Shown one piece after another: positions 37,654 through 49,728 of a stretch of 64,000 nt of DNA. Within the stretch, counting starts at the first letter, position 1, and each line of letters begins with the position of its first letter. Source of the DNA: Jatrophihabitans sp. GAS493 (lineage in GTDB: Bacteria; Actinomycetota; Actinomycetes; Mycobacteriales; Jatrophihabitantaceae); contig NZ_LT907982.1 in NCBI RefSeq assembly GCF_900230215.1, positions 62,001 through 126,000 on the forward strand, given 5' to 3'. The translations under genes were made by a program, and so were the position numbers. Below the pieces are notes generated by a model that was given only the letters and a program-made list of their open reading frames with translations, did not search any database and had not been told where the DNA came from.

Positions 37654-38781
37654 TTAGCGGGGCGTCGAGACGATGAGCTCGACCTTCTGGAACTCCTTCA
37701 CCGAGGAGTAGCCACACTTTCCGACGACCCGGCGCAGCGCGCCGAAGAGGTTCCGCTCGCCGAACGGATCCGAAGTCGGGCCGTCGACGAGTTCCTGCAT
37801 GCTGGGCGCGGCGGTCGGGACGCTCACACCAACGACGGCTGAGCGCGGCAGCCGCGGATGGGCCGCCGTGGAGTCCCAGTACTGCCCCGCCCCGGGGGCC
37901 TCCTGCGCGCCGGCCAGAGCTTCGCCGAGCATCACCGCGTCGGCACCGCAGGCCAGGGCCTTGGCGATGTCAGCGCCGGTGTCGATGTCGCCGTAGGCGA
38001 TGAGGTGCACGTACCGGCCACCGGTCTCGTCCAGGTAATCGCGGCGGGCCGCGGCCGCGTCGACGATCGCCGTCGCCATCGGAACATCGATGCCGAGCAC
38101 GTCATGGGTGGTCGACCCGGTGTGCGCGCCGTAGCCGATGATGACGCCGGCCGCTCCGGTCCGCATCAGATGCAGCGCGGTCTGGTAATTGGTCACGCCG
38201 CCGACGATGACCGGGATGTCGAGTTCGGCGATGAACGTCTTCAGGTTCAGCGCCGTCGAATCGGTGTTGGGGCCGGAGACGTGCTCGGCCGAGATGACCG
38301 TGCCCTGGATCACCAATAGGTCGACACCCTCAGCCAGTACGTGCGGGGCGAGCTCGACGGTGTGCTGGGGCGACAGCCGCACGGCGACCCGTACTCCGGA
38401 GGCTCGCAGTTCCGCGATTCGGCGGCGCAGCAGCTCCGGCGAGACGGGCGCGCGGTAGGCGTCGCCGAGATCGCTGTGCTGCTCAGCCTCGGCGATGGCG
38501 TCGTACTGCGCCTTCGGGTTCTCATGCCGGGTCCAGAGACCCTCTCCGTCGAGCACGGCCAGACCGCCCAGACGCTCGATCTCCACCGCTGTCGACGGTG
38601 ACACCACGGCATCGGACGGGGCAGCCAGAAACGGCAGCTCGAAGGTGTGGGCGTCGATCTGCCAACTCGTGCTGACCACGGCCGAGCCACGGGTCCGCCG
38701 CGTCGGGACGAGGGCTAGCTCGTCCAGGTGGTAGCCCCGACGAACGCTGCGTCCCAGGCCGATCTCAACTGTGTCAGGCAT
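37654..38781 (-). CDS. guaB3: GuaB3 family IMP dehydrogenase-related protein
   Basis: 375 residues. It aligns with the barrel of IMP dehydrogenase (LAAPSDAVVSPSTAVEIERLGGL, KAQYDAIAEAEQ, GVIIGYGAHTGSTTHDVLGI, YGDIDTGADIAKALACGADAVMLG) but has no CBS domains. The catalytic loop that reads GPGSICTT in guaB reads GAHTGSTT here, so the active-site Cys is replaced by Ser, as is usual in this actinobacterial subfamily. It is therefore not a normal IMP dehydrogenase; a GMP reductase-like or regulatory role has been proposed for GuaB3 proteins. It lies 30 bases downstream of guaB. Confidence 0.93.
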   Translation of the reverse strand: MPDTVEIGLGRSVRRGYHLDELALVPTRRTRGSAVVSTSWQIDAHTFELPFLAAPSDAVVSPSTAVEIERLGGLAVLDGEGLWTRHENPKAQYDAIAEAEQHSDLGDAYRAPVSPELLRRRIAELRASGVRVAVRLSPQHTVELAPHVLAEGVDLLVIQGTVISAEHVSGPNTDSTALNLKTFIAELDIPVIVGGVTNYQTALHLMRTGAAGVIIGYGAHTGSTTHDVLGIDVPMATAIVDAAAARRDYLDETGGRYVHLIAYGDIDTGADIAKALACGADAVMLGEALAGAQEAPGAGQYWDSTAAHPRLPRSAVVGVSVPTAAPSMQELVDGPTSDPFGERNLFGALRRVVGKCGYSSVKEFQKVELIVSTPR

Positions 38782-38811
38782 GTGGCAGAGCCTATCTAGT
38801 CGCGCAGCGGC

Positions 38812-40404
<1,593 letters not shown>

Positions 40405-40455
40405 TCAGGTACTACCCGGGTACCGCATGTCAGACCCAGAGGCGAGGATTGGGCC

Positions 40456-41283
40456 ATGACTCACGCAAGCACTCCATCCGACACCTCGTCTGTCGAGAAT
40501 ACCCAGGAAAACCAGACGGTTGCGCCGTCAACCACCGGCTCCGAATCAGCCAGCCTGTACCCGGCGGCGCGAGCGATGAACGTCACCAAGTCCTACGGCA
40601 GCGCCGAGACTTCGGTCCGCGCCCTCGACGATGTCAGCGTCGACTTTCACAGCGGCCAGTTCACCGCGATCATGGGCCCGTCGGGCTCCGGAAAGTCCAC
40701 CCTGATGCACTGCCTGGCGGGCCTGGACACCGTCACGTCAGGATCGGTCTGGATCGGCGACACGTCGCTGTCGGGCTTGTCGGACAAGAAGATGACCCAG
40801 CTGCGCCGTGAGCGGATCGGCTTCGTCTTCCAGTCGTTCAATCTCGTCCCGACGCTCACCGCGAAGGAGAACATCACGCTGCCGCTGGACATCGCCGGCC
40901 GCAAGCCGGACCCGGAGTGGTTCGACCAGGTGATCTCCACCCTCGGCCTCGGTGATCGGCTCAGCCACCGTCCGAGCGAGCTCAGCGGTGGCCAGCAGCA
41001 GCGGGTCGCCTGCGCGCGGGCCCTGCTCAGCCGTCCGGCGATCGTCTTCGGCGACGAGCCGACCGGCAATCTCGACTCCCACTCCAGCGGCGAGGTGCTC
41101 GGAATCCTGCGCAACTCGGTGGATCAGCTGCGTCAGACCGTCGTCATCGTGACCCACGACCCGCGAGCGGCGAGCTACGCCGATCGGGTCGTCTTCCTGG
41201 CCGACGGGCGCATCGTCGACGAGATGACCAACCCGACCGCCGACTCCGTGCTCGACCACATGAAGAGTCTGGAGACGCTGTAA
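40456..41283 (+). CDS. ABC exporter ATPase, MacB/LolD type
   Basis: 275 residues from ATG 40456. A long open frame runs upstream through guaB on the other strand but is a shadow. After a 40-residue polar N-terminal tail, it has Walker A GPSGSGKST, Q-loop FVFQSFNLVPTLT, signature LSGGQQQR, Walker B IVFGDEPTGNLD and H-loop VTHD. This ATPase type pairs with FtsX/MacB permeases that work as mechanotransmitters for lipoproteins, peptides or antibiotics. The stop overlaps the permease ATG (TAATG at 41281-41285). Confidence 0.93.
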   Translation: MTHASTPSDTSSVENTQENQTVAPSTTGSESASLYPAARAMNVTKSYGSAETSVRALDDVSVDFHSGQFTAIMGPSGSGKSTLMHCLAGLDTVTSGSVWIGDTSLSGLSDKKMTQLRRERIGFVFQSFNLVPTLTAKENITLPLDIAGRKPDPEWFDQVISTLGLGDRLSHRPSELSGGQQQRVACARALLSRPAIVFGDEPTGNLDSHSSGEVLGILRNSVDQLRQTVVIVTHDPRAASYADRVVFLADGRIVDEMTNPTADSVLDHMKSLETL

Positions 41284-43817
41284 TGGCCAGCGGAACCGCG
41301 GCAATGCGCCGTGTTTCATTGCGAAATCTCGCCGCCCACAAGGTGCGCCTTGCCCTCACCGTCATCTCCGTCGTACTCGGCACGGCATTCGTAGCCGGCT
41401 CCTTCGTCTTCACCGACACCCTGCAGAAGTCCTTCGACAACATCTTCTCCGACACCTACAAGGGCGTCGCCGTCCGCATCCAACCGGTGAACGGACGCAG
41501 CGCCGGAGTCCCGAGCTCTCTACTCACGTCATTGACCAGCGTGGAGGGGGTCAGCAAAGTCGAGCCCGAGGTGAACGGGCCGCTCGTGCTGGTCGCGGCC
41601 GACGGAAAACCGGTGCAGAGCGGTGGCGCCCCGAGCATCGGCATGGCGTGGCTGCCGGCCGAGAAGTCGATCGAGGCGGTGCCGACGCTCTCCAGCGGCT
41701 CCGCTCCGACCGCGACCGGTCAGGTCGCCGTCAACGAGGGCGCCGCGAAGAAGGCGGACCTCAAGGTCGGCGACCAGACGAAGGTCATCAGCGCCACCGG
41801 CGGCATCGTCCCGGTCACCATCAGCGGCGTCTACAGCTTCAAGACGGAGACCGGCGGCTACGTGGGGATCCTCTTCCCCGAGGCGCAGGCGTTCAGTCTC
41901 TTCACCGACGGCACCCACGTTGCGGCGATCGACGTCGCGGCGACCCCCGGGGTGAGCGAGACCGAACTGCGTGACCGAATCTCCGCCGAACTTCCACAGG
42001 GGATCGAGGCGGTCACCGGCACCAAGGCCCGGGCAGACATCCAGTCGCAGATCCAGACCGCGCTGCAGTTCATCAACTACATCCTGCTGGCCTTCGGTCT
42101 GATCGCCCTCGTCGTCGGCACCTTCATCATCTACAACACCTTTTCGATGCTGGTCGCCCAGCGGCTACGCGAACTCGCACTGCTACGGGCGATCGGAGCC
42201 GACAAGAAGCAGGTGACCCGCTCGGTGCTGCTGGAGGCATTTCTGGTCGGCCTGATCGGCAGCGTGCTCGGGATCGCCGGCGGGGTTGGACTGGCCTACG
42301 GGCTCAAGGCGCTGCTGGACGCGCTCGACCTGGGGCTTCCGGGCGGCCCGCTCGCCCTCGAACCTCGCACCGTGATCGTCGGGGTCATCGTCGGCGTCGG
42401 GGTCACCATGCTCTCGGCCTACGCACCGGCTCGACGCGCTGCCCGGACGCCTCCAGTAGCCGCGATGAGGGCCGAGTTCGCCTCCGTCGGCACCAGCCTG
42501 CGCAGGCGCACCATCACCGGGACCGTCCTCACCCTGCTCGGCGCGGCGGCCGCGGTGGCCGGGGTGACCTCCTCCTCGGCCGGCGCCGGCTCCTCCCTCC
42601 TCGGCCTGGCCCTGCTGGCGGTGGCCATCGGGGTACTGCTGCTCTCGCCGGTGCTGTCGAAGTGGATCATCGGCCTACTGGCCCTCGTGGTGCGACGCCC
42701 GTTCGGGGCCATCGGGCGGCTGGCCAGCTCGAACGCGATCCGCAATCCCCGGCGAACCGCAGCCACCGCCTTCGCGCTCACCCTGGGCCTGATGCTGGTG
42801 AGTGCGATCGCGGTCATCGGGGCATCGACCAAGCAGAGCATCGACGCGCTGGTCGACACCGGGACGAGCGCCGACTACATCATCTCTGCCGGCAACACCA
42901 TCGCGGTGCCGGCTGAGGCGGCGGCGGCGATCGCCAAGGTGCCCGGAGTCGGCGCATACGTGGAGCTCTACTCGCTGAGCGCAAATCTCGGCGACTCCAA
43001 GTTCGAGGGGCAGGCCGTGGACGGCAACCCGGCAGATGTCTTCACGCTGAAGATGTTGTCGGGAACCGAGACGGTCTCGGCCAGCACGATGATCGCCGAC
43101 AAGACCACCGCGGCCGATCACGGCTGGAAGGTCGGCTCGGAGGTGAAGCTCACCCAGCGCACCGGCGAGCAGGCGACGGTGCGGATCAGCGGCATCTACG
43201 CCGACAACGTGCTCCTGGCCGGCGTGATCGCCTCCGGCGACACCTACCGCGCCCTGACGCCGGCGACCAACCGGGCCAACGACGCCGACTTCGTCAAGGC
43301 TGCGCCCGGAACCAATCTCGACACCCTGAGAGCCGACATCCTGAAGGTCACCGATCCGTACTACGTCATCAAGGTGCAGACGAAGGACGAGTACAAGGGC
43401 GAGCAGGCATCTCAGATCAACGGCCTCCTCGGATTGCTCTACGGCCTGCTGGGGTTGGCGATCGTGATCGCGATCCTCGGCATCATCAACACGCTGGCGC
43501 TGTCGGTCGTGGAGCGGCGCCGGGAGATCGGGATACTGCGGGCCGTCGGGATGATCCGGGCCCAGCTGCGGCGCACGATCTACCTCGAATCCGCGCTGAT
43601 CTCCATCTTCGGCGCCGTGCTCGGGGTGACCCTGGGGCTGGCCTTCGGCTCCGGATTCACGCACGTGCTGCGCGATACCGGGCTCGGCACGCTGTCGGTG
43701 CCGTGGGGCCAGGCCGTCGCATTCCTGGTGGTGGCCGCGGTGGTCGGTGTGCTCGCCGCGCTCTGGCCGGCCTTCCGGGCCGCTCGCACCCGGCCGCTCG
43801 ACGCGATAGCCGAGTAG
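41283..43817 (+). CDS. ABC exporter permease, FtsX/MacB type (two FtsX domains)
   Basis: 844 residues, start overlaps the ATPase stop. An N-terminal membrane helix (LALTVISVVLGTAFVAGSFVF) is followed by an extracytoplasmic MacB-type domain (about 55-245), an FtsX domain with three helices (about 255-390), a further helix pair, a second extracytoplasmic domain (about 510-700) and a final FtsX domain ending RAARTRPLDAIAE. Both FtsX halves carry the ERRREIGILRAVG or LRELALLRAIG coupling motif. This duplicated form is common in actinobacteria. Together with its ATPase it likely drives an envelope or export process; the substrate is unknown. Confidence 0.92.
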   Translation: MASGTAAMRRVSLRNLAAHKVRLALTVISVVLGTAFVAGSFVFTDTLQKSFDNIFSDTYKGVAVRIQPVNGRSAGVPSSLLTSLTSVEGVSKVEPEVNGPLVLVAADGKPVQSGGAPSIGMAWLPAEKSIEAVPTLSSGSAPTATGQVAVNEGAAKKADLKVGDQTKVISATGGIVPVTISGVYSFKTETGGYVGILFPEAQAFSLFTDGTHVAAIDVAATPGVSETELRDRISAELPQGIEAVTGTKARADIQSQIQTALQFINYILLAFGLIALVVGTFIIYNTFSMLVAQRLRELALLRAIGADKKQVTRSVLLEAFLVGLIGSVLGIAGGVGLAYGLKALLDALDLGLPGGPLALEPRTVIVGVIVGVGVTMLSAYAPARRAARTPPVAAMRAEFASVGTSLRRRTITGTVLTLLGAAAAVAGVTSSSAGAGSSLLGLALLAVAIGVLLLSPVLSKWIIGLLALVVRRPFGAIGRLASSNAIRNPRRTAATAFALTLGLMLVSAIAVIGASTKQSIDALVDTGTSADYIISAGNTIAVPAEAAAAIAKVPGVGAYVELYSLSANLGDSKFEGQAVDGNPADVFTLKMLSGTETVSASTMIADKTTAADHGWKVGSEVKLTQRTGEQATVRISGIYADNVLLAGVIASGDTYRALTPATNRANDADFVKAAPGTNLDTLRADILKVTDPYYVIKVQTKDEYKGEQASQINGLLGLLYGLLGLAIVIAILGIINTLALSVVERRREIGILRAVGMIRAQLRRTIYLESALISIFGAVLGVTLGLAFGSGFTHVLRDTGLGTLSVPWGQAVAFLVVAAVVGVLAALWPAFRAARTRPLDAIAE

Positions 43818-43884
43818 TCCTAGCGGGAGTATCACGGATTCGCGGCGGTGAGACAGCCAACGATTACGTCCCGATAAGAGTGGT

Positions 43885-43926
43885 TTGGCGCCTTTGCTCC
43901 GACAGGATTCGGAGCGAAGGCGCCAA
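43885..43926 (+). terminator. Long hairpin between ABC permease and DUF5319 genes
   Basis: Arms 43885-43901 (TTGGCGCCTTTGCTCCG) and 43910-43926 pair over 17 bp with one G-T wobble around an 8-base loop. It starts 67 bases after the permease stop and ends 33 bases before the DUF5319 start. No T-tract follows. It may terminate the ABC operon or form part of the DUF5319 leader. Confidence 0.6.
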
Positions 43927-43959
43927 CCAAGTTGGACTAGCAACGAGAAGGGACTTACC

Positions 43960-44349
43960 GTGGTTGACGTGACGCTGGATGAAGGCCCCCTCGACCCGTT
44001 CCTTGGCGACCCCGCGGACCCCGCCGCGCTGCTCGCGGACCAGGAGCCGGTCGAGCCGCTCAGCGAATCCGAGCACGCCGACGTGCTGGCCGACCTCTAC
44101 GAGCTCACCGAGTTCCGCACCGCTCTCGCGCCCCGCGGCGTCCGTGGCATCTGCGTCGAATGCAGTGACTGCGGCGAGCAGCATTACTTCAGCTGGGATC
44201 TCATGGCGGCCAACCTGCGCTCCCTACTGGGCGAGGGTCGTACCCAGGTTCACGAGCCGGCCTTCGAGCCGAAGCCCGAGTGCTATGTCAGCTGGGACTA
44301 CGCCCGCGGCTACACCGATGCCGTGCAGGCCGCAGCGCACCGCCGCTGA
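43960..44349 (+). CDS. DUF5319 family protein
   Basis: 129 residues from GTG 43960 with GAAGGGA just upstream; the ORF could begin at 43885 but that lies in the hairpin. An acidic N-terminal half (LDPFLGDPADPAALLADQEP) is followed by a likely metal-binding segment with CVECSDCGEQHYFSWDL and a final Cys in PECYVSWDYARGYTDA. The family is restricted to actinobacteria and often lies close to whiB and guaB, as here. Function unknown; a zinc-binding regulatory role is possible from the Cys pattern. Confidence 0.85.
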   Translation: MVDVTLDEGPLDPFLGDPADPAALLADQEPVEPLSESEHADVLADLYELTEFRTALAPRGVRGICVECSDCGEQHYFSWDLMAANLRSLLGEGRTQVHEPAFEPKPECYVSWDYARGYTDAVQAAAHRR

Positions 44350-44771
44350 CCCTCAGCCGCTCCTGTTCGACCGCTCAGCAGACGCAAGCCGCCATTACGG
44401 CGAGCTTTCATACGGCCCCGTATTTTTCTTTCCCGTGCAACCATGTGATGTTCGTCATTACACAACGTGACTGATTACTACAGGCAGTCCCCATGTCCGT
44501 TTTGGGCGGCGAATGCTTATTACCCCTTAGTAGCGGATAGTTCGGACGTTTTCCGGTGCAAATCGGACCGGGCCTAGACAGTCGTCCAGCAAAAATGCGG
44601 CTTATGTCGGTTTAATCTAGGCGAACACGCCACACTCTGCTCGTACGAGTTGACGACGGAAATAATTTCCAAAAACTTTTTTCGTCAATCGCGTTACCTT
44701 TTGGTTAGTTAGGCCGTTGTCTTATCTGAAGGCCGCAACAGCACGGCCCATCTCCCCCCGGAGGGCCCTTC
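44350..44771. other. 422-bp AT-richer gap: whiB promoter and leader region
   Basis: No credible gene. The stretch is visibly richer in A and T than its neighbours, most of all around 44660-44710 (AAAAACTTTTTTC). A TTGACG box lies at 44650-44655 without a convincing -10 partner. A direct repeat GTTAC-N6-GTTAG (about 44693-44708) resembles the spacing of the rpf upstream motif. A GGAGGG ribosome binding site at 44760-44765 serves whiB. A long regulated leader is plausible. Confidence 0.55.
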
Positions 44772-45053
44772 ATGACAAACGTGCGTCAGCTCATCTCGCC
44801 CCACCACCCCAGCTGGGAGTGGCAGACCAATGCCGCGTGCCGCGGCACCGACACTTCGACCTTCTACCACCCGGAGAACGAGCGTGGCCCGTCGCGCGTC
44901 CGTCGCGAGCAGGCCGCCAAGCGCGTCTGCTCCGGCTGCCCGGTGGTTGCCAACTGTCTGCGTTGGGCACTTGAGACCCGCGAGCCGTACGGCGTGTGGG
45001 GCGGCCTCTCGGTCGACGAGCGTGAGCAGATGCTCGCCTCTCGTACCGCGTAA
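44772..45053 (+). CDS. WhiB family iron-sulfur transcription factor (WhiB1/WblE-like)
   Basis: 93 residues, ATG 44772 with GGAGGG seven bases upstream. All four cluster-binding Cys are present: AACRG, then CSGCPVVANC. The G(V/I)WGG turn follows (YGVWGGLS). The short length and absence of a C-terminal basic tail match the WhiB1/WblE group, which holds a [4Fe-4S] cluster that reacts with NO and often binds the primary sigma factor. It stands alone between DUF5319 and the convergent groEL gene. Confidence 0.95.
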   Translation: MTNVRQLISPHHPSWEWQTNAACRGTDTSTFYHPENERGPSRVRREQAAKRVCSGCPVVANCLRWALETREPYGVWGGLSVDEREQMLASRTA

Positions 45054-45271
45054 CACCAGCAGCAAACCGCAGTAGCGAACTGAAGACGTCGGTGGCGAAA
45101 CCCCAGAGCGCCACCGCTGCTGAAAGAAGCAACCGAATACTTACAACTGAACAGCACCAAGCCGGCGCCAAGCCCGCAAGCTCGGGGCCGGCCGAAGCAA
45201 GACCGCACCACCAGCAGGAAGCCTGACGTTGTCCCGTATGGGACTCCCCCGACCGTCAGTCGCACCACGTT

Positions 45272-45306
45272 GAAGCCCCGCTCATACCCCAGTTGAGCGG
45301 GGCTTC
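45272..45306 (+). terminator. Terminator-like hairpin downstream of whiB
   Basis: GAAGCCCCGCTCA (45272-45284) and TGAGCGGGGCTTC (45294-45306) pair perfectly over 13 bp with a 9-base loop. It is 219 bases past the whiB stop. The following GTCGTTG is only weakly T-rich, as is common for actinobacterial terminators. Confidence 0.75.
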
Positions 45307-45323
45307 GTCGTTGCAAAACGGGC

Positions 45324-45349
45324 CAGCCGCGCCGGACAGCCGCGCCGGA
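45324..45349. repeat. Tandem duplication, 13-bp unit
   Basis: Two exact copies of CAGCCGCGCCGGA between the whiB and groEL terminators. Likely slippage. Confidence 0.8.
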
Positions 45350-45356
45350 CAGCAAA

Positions 45357-45396
45357 GAGGGACGTCCCGCCCGAGGGGGAAGGCGAGACGCCCCTC
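45357..45396 (-). terminator. Terminator-like hairpin downstream of groEL
   Basis: Arms 45357-45371 and 45382-45396 pair over 15 positions, 13 of them Watson-Crick, around a 10-base loop. On the minus strand the stem is followed by TTTGC. It lies about 95 bases past the groEL stop and is the best candidate for the end of the groES-groEL transcript. Confidence 0.65.
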
Positions 45397-45491
45397 AATG
45401 GTGAAGCTACAACTCAACCGATGTTTAGGTTGTGAACTAACCCAGGTTTCGGTTGGCGGTTGGTTGGGCCGTTCGACCCAACCACCTCGTA

Positions 45492-47180
<1,689 letters not shown>

Positions 47181-47208
47181 CTAGCGAGGAGCAGCTGCGC
47201 CGAAACGA

Positions 47209-47242
47209 CAGTGCCCCGACCCCGTAAAGGGCCGGGGCACTG
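47209..47242 (-). terminator. Hairpin between groES and groEL
   Basis: CAGTGCCCCGACCC (47209-47222) pairs with GGGCCGGGGCACTG (47229-47242) with one mismatch and a short loop. On the minus strand it is followed by TCGTTTCG. It may partly terminate transcripts after groES, or process the message, so that groES and groEL levels differ. It is 71 bases before the groEL ATG. Confidence 0.6.
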
Positions 47243-47368
47243 TTGCACGGTTAGTCGAAGCTGATGGTGAGTCAGCGACAAACTTGGGCGACCAGCGTTT
47301 ACGCGAAGCGCAACGCAAGGGCGCGAGCGCCAATCACCCGAAGCGGGTCATGGCGCGTTCAAGTCGCC

Positions 47369-47674
47369 TTACTTGACGATGACCGCGAGGACGTCGCGGG
47401 CGGAGAGAACGAGGTAGTCCTCACCGGCGTAACGAACCTCGGTGCCGCCGTACTTGCTGTACAGAACGACGTCGCCGACGGCTACGTCGAGCGGGACGCG
47501 GGCGCTGTTGTCATCGAAGCGGCCGGGGCCAACCGCGACGACAGTGCCTTCCTGCGGCTTCTCCTTGGCGGTGTCCGGAATGACGATGCCCGAAGCGGTC
47601 GTGGTCTCGGCCTCGTTGGCCTGAACGACGATGCGGTCTTCGAGCGGCTTGATGTTGACCTTGGTGGCGGTCAC
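47369..47674 (-). CDS. groES: 10 kDa co-chaperonin
   Basis: 101 residues from GTG 47674-47672 with GGAG upstream; the longer open frame to 47728 is unlikely. The start [18 protein letters not shown], mobile loop [20 protein letters not shown] and late [19 protein letters not shown] are diagnostic. GroES forms the heptameric lid of the chaperonin. A CIRCE element sits upstream, so it is probably repressed by HrcA. Confidence 0.97.
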   Translation of the reverse strand: MTATKVNIKPLEDRIVVQANEAETTTASGIVIPDTAKEKPQEGTVVAVGPGRFDDNSARVPLDVAVGDVVLYSKYGGTEVRYAGEDYLVLSARDVLAVIVK

Positions 47675-47802
47675 GGTGAATCTCCATCCTGAAGGGATTA
47701 CCTGGCAAAGTGCATGCGAATGATGCATATGAAGTTGGTGCGGATCTTGCTGTTGCTATTCGGAGCGCAGGCTGTCGTCGCGGGAGCCAGCCGGGCCCTC
47801 AG

Positions 47803-47829
47803 CTAGCACTCTAACCCTCCGAGTGCCAG
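47803..47829 (-). promoter_or_regulatory. CIRCE element (HrcA operator) upstream of groES
   Basis: TAGCACTC (47804-47811) and GAGTGCCA (47821-47828), separated by nine bases, match the CIRCE consensus TTAGCACTC-N9-GAGTGCTAA with two changes in the outer bases. It lies about 130 bases before the groES start on the minus strand. HrcA repression of groESL through CIRCE is well established in actinobacteria. Confidence 0.9.
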
Positions 47830-47861
47830 TTCTCAACGACGGGTGGGGTTGCCACCGCCGT

Positions 47862-48101
47862 TCAGCGTGGTTGCACAGGCTCGAACGGCCCCTCGAAGGG
47901 CCATGCGTGCGGCGGGCGGGCGATCCACTCGGGCGGCACGTCCGTGATTCCCGCCCCGGTCGGGTCGATGACAACGACTCGTCCGTGGCCCTGGGCGCTG
48001 CGGTAGATCTGCGCCGACGGGGCGGCGTTGCCCCGGACGAACTCGAAGAGCTCGCTGAGGTGTCCCTCGGCAGCGGCAACTTCCCACATCACGGTCGTCA
48101 T
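47862..48101 (-). CDS. Small conserved actinobacterial protein
   Basis: 79 residues from ATG 48101-48099 (start MTTVMWEVAAAEGHL); an ATG 18 bases further up is possible. Its pattern, MWEV...GHLSELFEFV followed by IYRSAQGHGRVVVID and PPEWIARPPHAWPFE, matches small hypothetical proteins that accompany tsaD and groES in other actinobacteria. It looks like a compact ferredoxin-like alpha/beta fold. No function is known. It lies between groES and tsaD on the same strand. Confidence 0.75.
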   Translation of the reverse strand: MTTVMWEVAAAEGHLSELFEFVRGNAAPSAQIYRSAQGHGRVVVIDPTGAGITDVPPEWIARPPHAWPFEGPFEPVQPR

Positions 48102-48126
48102 AGGCTCACCCGGCGTCACTGCAGAA

Positions 48127-48177
48127 CCGTCGTCACAGCAGCACCGGCGTCACAGCAGCACCGTCGTCACAGCAGCA
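48127..48177. repeat. Three tandem 17-bp copies spanning the tsaD stop
   Basis: Units at 48127-48143, 48144-48160 and 48161-48177 follow CCGTCGTCACAGCAGCA with one change in the middle copy. The third copy includes the stop codon of tsaD (48169-48167). There are no spacers, so this is not a CRISPR array. Confidence 0.85.
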
Positions 48178-49213
48178 CTGTTGTGATGGGCAGCGCCGAC
48201 GTGGCCGGGATGTCGAGGTTCGACGGCGTTGCCCCATGGGCCACCAGCTGGGCGCCCAGAGCTGCCACCATCGCGCCGTTGTCGGTGCAGAGCCCGGGGC
48301 GGGGAATCCGCAGCACCAGCCCGGCCTTCTCGCAACGCTGCGCGGCGAGCTCCCGCAGCCGCGAGTTGGCCGCCACCCCGCCACCGATCACCAGATGCCC
48401 GACGCCGTGATCCTTCGCCGCTCGCACCGCCTTCGCGGTGAGGACGTCCACCACCGCCTCCTGGAAACTGGCCGCCACGTCGGCGATCGGCACCGGCTCG
48501 CCGGCACGTTGCCGGGCCTCCACCCAGCGCGCCACCGCGGTCTTGAGGCCGGAGAAGGAGAAGGCGTAGGCGGGATCCTGGGCACCGGTGAAGGCTCGGG
48601 GGAAGGCGATCGCCGCTCGATCCCCGTCCCGGGCGATCCGGTCGATGTGCGGCCCACCGGGAAAGGGAAGGCCGAGCAGCCGGGCGATCTTGTCGTACGC
48701 CTCGCCGGCCGCGTCGTCGACGGTGGCGCCGAGTTCGGTGAGCTCCTGGCCACCGATACGCGGCGCGAGCAGCAGCGAGGAGTGCCCACCGGAGACGAGC
48801 AGCGCGATCGCCGGCTCCGCCAGCGGTTCGTGCTCGAGCAGGTCCACCGCCACGTGGGCGCTGAGGTGGTTCACGCCGTAGAGCGGCTTGTCGAGGGCGA
48901 GCGCATAGGCCTTGGCCGCAGCCACCCCGACCAGGAGCGCGCCGGCCAGCCCGGGGCCGGCGGTCACCGCGACGGCGTCGATGTCGCCGGGCCGGATGTC
49001 GGCGAGCTGGAAGGCCCGGCGAAGGGTCGGCAGCATCGCCTCCAGGTGGGCGCGGCTGGCCACTTCAGGCACTACGCCGCCGAAACGGGCATGCTCCTCG
49101 ACGCTGGTCGCGATGGCGTCGGCCAGCAGGGTGGTGCCCCGCACGATCCCGATTCCGGTCTCGTCGCAGGAGGTCTCGAAGCCGAGAACCAGTGGCTCGT
49201 CGCTGGCGGTCAC
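48167..49213 (-). CDS. tsaD: tRNA N6-threonylcarbamoyladenosine transferase
   Basis: 348 residues from GTG 49213-49211, which overlaps the rimI stop (GTGA); the longer frame is a shadow of rimI. TsaD transfers the threonylcarbamoyl group to A37 of ANN-reading tRNAs. It shows the ASKHA fold: [13 protein letters not shown] at the start, [18 protein letters not shown] with the metal-binding His, [24 protein letters not shown] and [14 protein letters not shown]. Its partners tsaB and tsaE are encoded just upstream. Confidence 0.96.
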   Translation of the reverse strand: MTASDEPLVLGFETSCDETGIGIVRGTTLLADAIATSVEEHARFGGVVPEVASRAHLEAMLPTLRRAFQLADIRPGDIDAVAVTAGPGLAGALLVGVAAAKAYALALDKPLYGVNHLSAHVAVDLLEHEPLAEPAIALLVSGGHSSLLLAPRIGGQELTELGATVDDAAGEAYDKIARLLGLPFPGGPHIDRIARDGDRAAIAFPRAFTGAQDPAYAFSFSGLKTAVARWVEARQRAGEPVPIADVAASFQEAVVDVLTAKAVRAAKDHGVGHLVIGGGVAANSRLRELAAQRCEKAGLVLRIPRPGLCTDNGAMVAALGAQLVAHGATPSNLDIPATSALPITTVLL

Positions 49214-49728
49214 ACCTCGGCCTCCTGGGTCAGTCGACGATGCATGGTGAGCGCATCGACCCGTCCCCCGTCGTAGTAGCCGCGGCGCCGGCCGAGGTCG
49301 GCGAAGCCTTCGCGCCGGTAGAGATTGATCGCCGCCTCGTTGTCGACGCGCACCTCCAGGAAGACCTCGTCGGCGCTGCGCCGGCGCGCGTCGGCCAGCA
49401 GGTGGCGCAGCAGCAGGGTTGCGATGCCGGCCCGTCGAGCCGATGGCACGACCCCGACGGTGAGGATCTCGGCCTCCTTGCCGATGACCCGCACGCCGCC
49501 CCAACCCAGGAGTTCAGCACCGGGTTCAGCGCCGACTTCAGCACCGGGTTCAGCACCGGGTTCAGCGCCCTGCAGGACGGCGAAGTAGCGGCGGTACCGG
49601 TTGTCTCGAAGCTCGTCCCGGTAGGCCTCGCGACTCCAGGCCTCGGTGCCGAACATGCTTTCTTCATAGGGCATCACCGCGTCAAGGTGGTGCTCCTTCA
49701 TGGGCACGAGCAGCGGTTGGAGGTTCAT
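49210..49728 (-). CDS. rimI: Ribosomal-protein-alanine N-acetyltransferase (GNAT)
   Basis: 172 residues, ATG 49728-49726 overlapping the tsaB stop (ATGA). A GNAT acetyltransferase with the acetyl-CoA loop [15 protein letters not shown] and the RimI-type end [27 protein letters not shown]. Between strands beta3 and beta4 is a slipped insert, [19 protein letters not shown], from five 12-bp repeats (49512-49571), not part of the normal fold. The gene is in its usual place between tsaB and tsaD. Confidence 0.94.
   Translation of the reverse strand: MNLQPLLVPMKEHHLDAVMPYEESMFGTEAWSREAYRDELRDNRYRRYFAVLQGAEPGAEPGAEVGAEPGAELLGWGGVRVIGKEAEILTVGVVPSARRAGIATLLLRHLLADARRRSADEVFLEVRVDNEAAINLYRREGFADLGRRRGYYDGGRVDALTMHRRLTQEAEV
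49512..49571. repeat. Five tandem 12-bp copies inside rimI
   Basis: Five consecutive 12-bp units of the form GTTCAGCACCGG or GTTCAGCGCCGA in the plus strand. They stay in frame and encode four-residue GAEP/GAEV units in a surface loop of RimI. Copy number is likely variable between strains. Confidence 0.9.

Larger units (their letters stand above)
45054..45491. other. 438-bp gap between whiB and groEL with two hairpins
   Basis: No convincing coding sequence on either strand. It holds a terminator for whiB (45272-45306), a two-copy 13-bp repeat (45324-45349) and a second hairpin facing groEL (45357-45396). The first 200 bases after whiB show nothing I can name; they could be a long 3' untranslated region. 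Confidence 0.6.

Noticed and set aside
44864..45355. 163-codon minus-strand open frame over whiB
   Set aside because: It overlaps the conserved whiB gene and both terminators and has no recognisable features.
48127..48177. Repeat array that might suggest CRISPR
   Set aside because: Units of 17 bp are directly abutting with no spacers, and no cas genes are present anywhere in the window.
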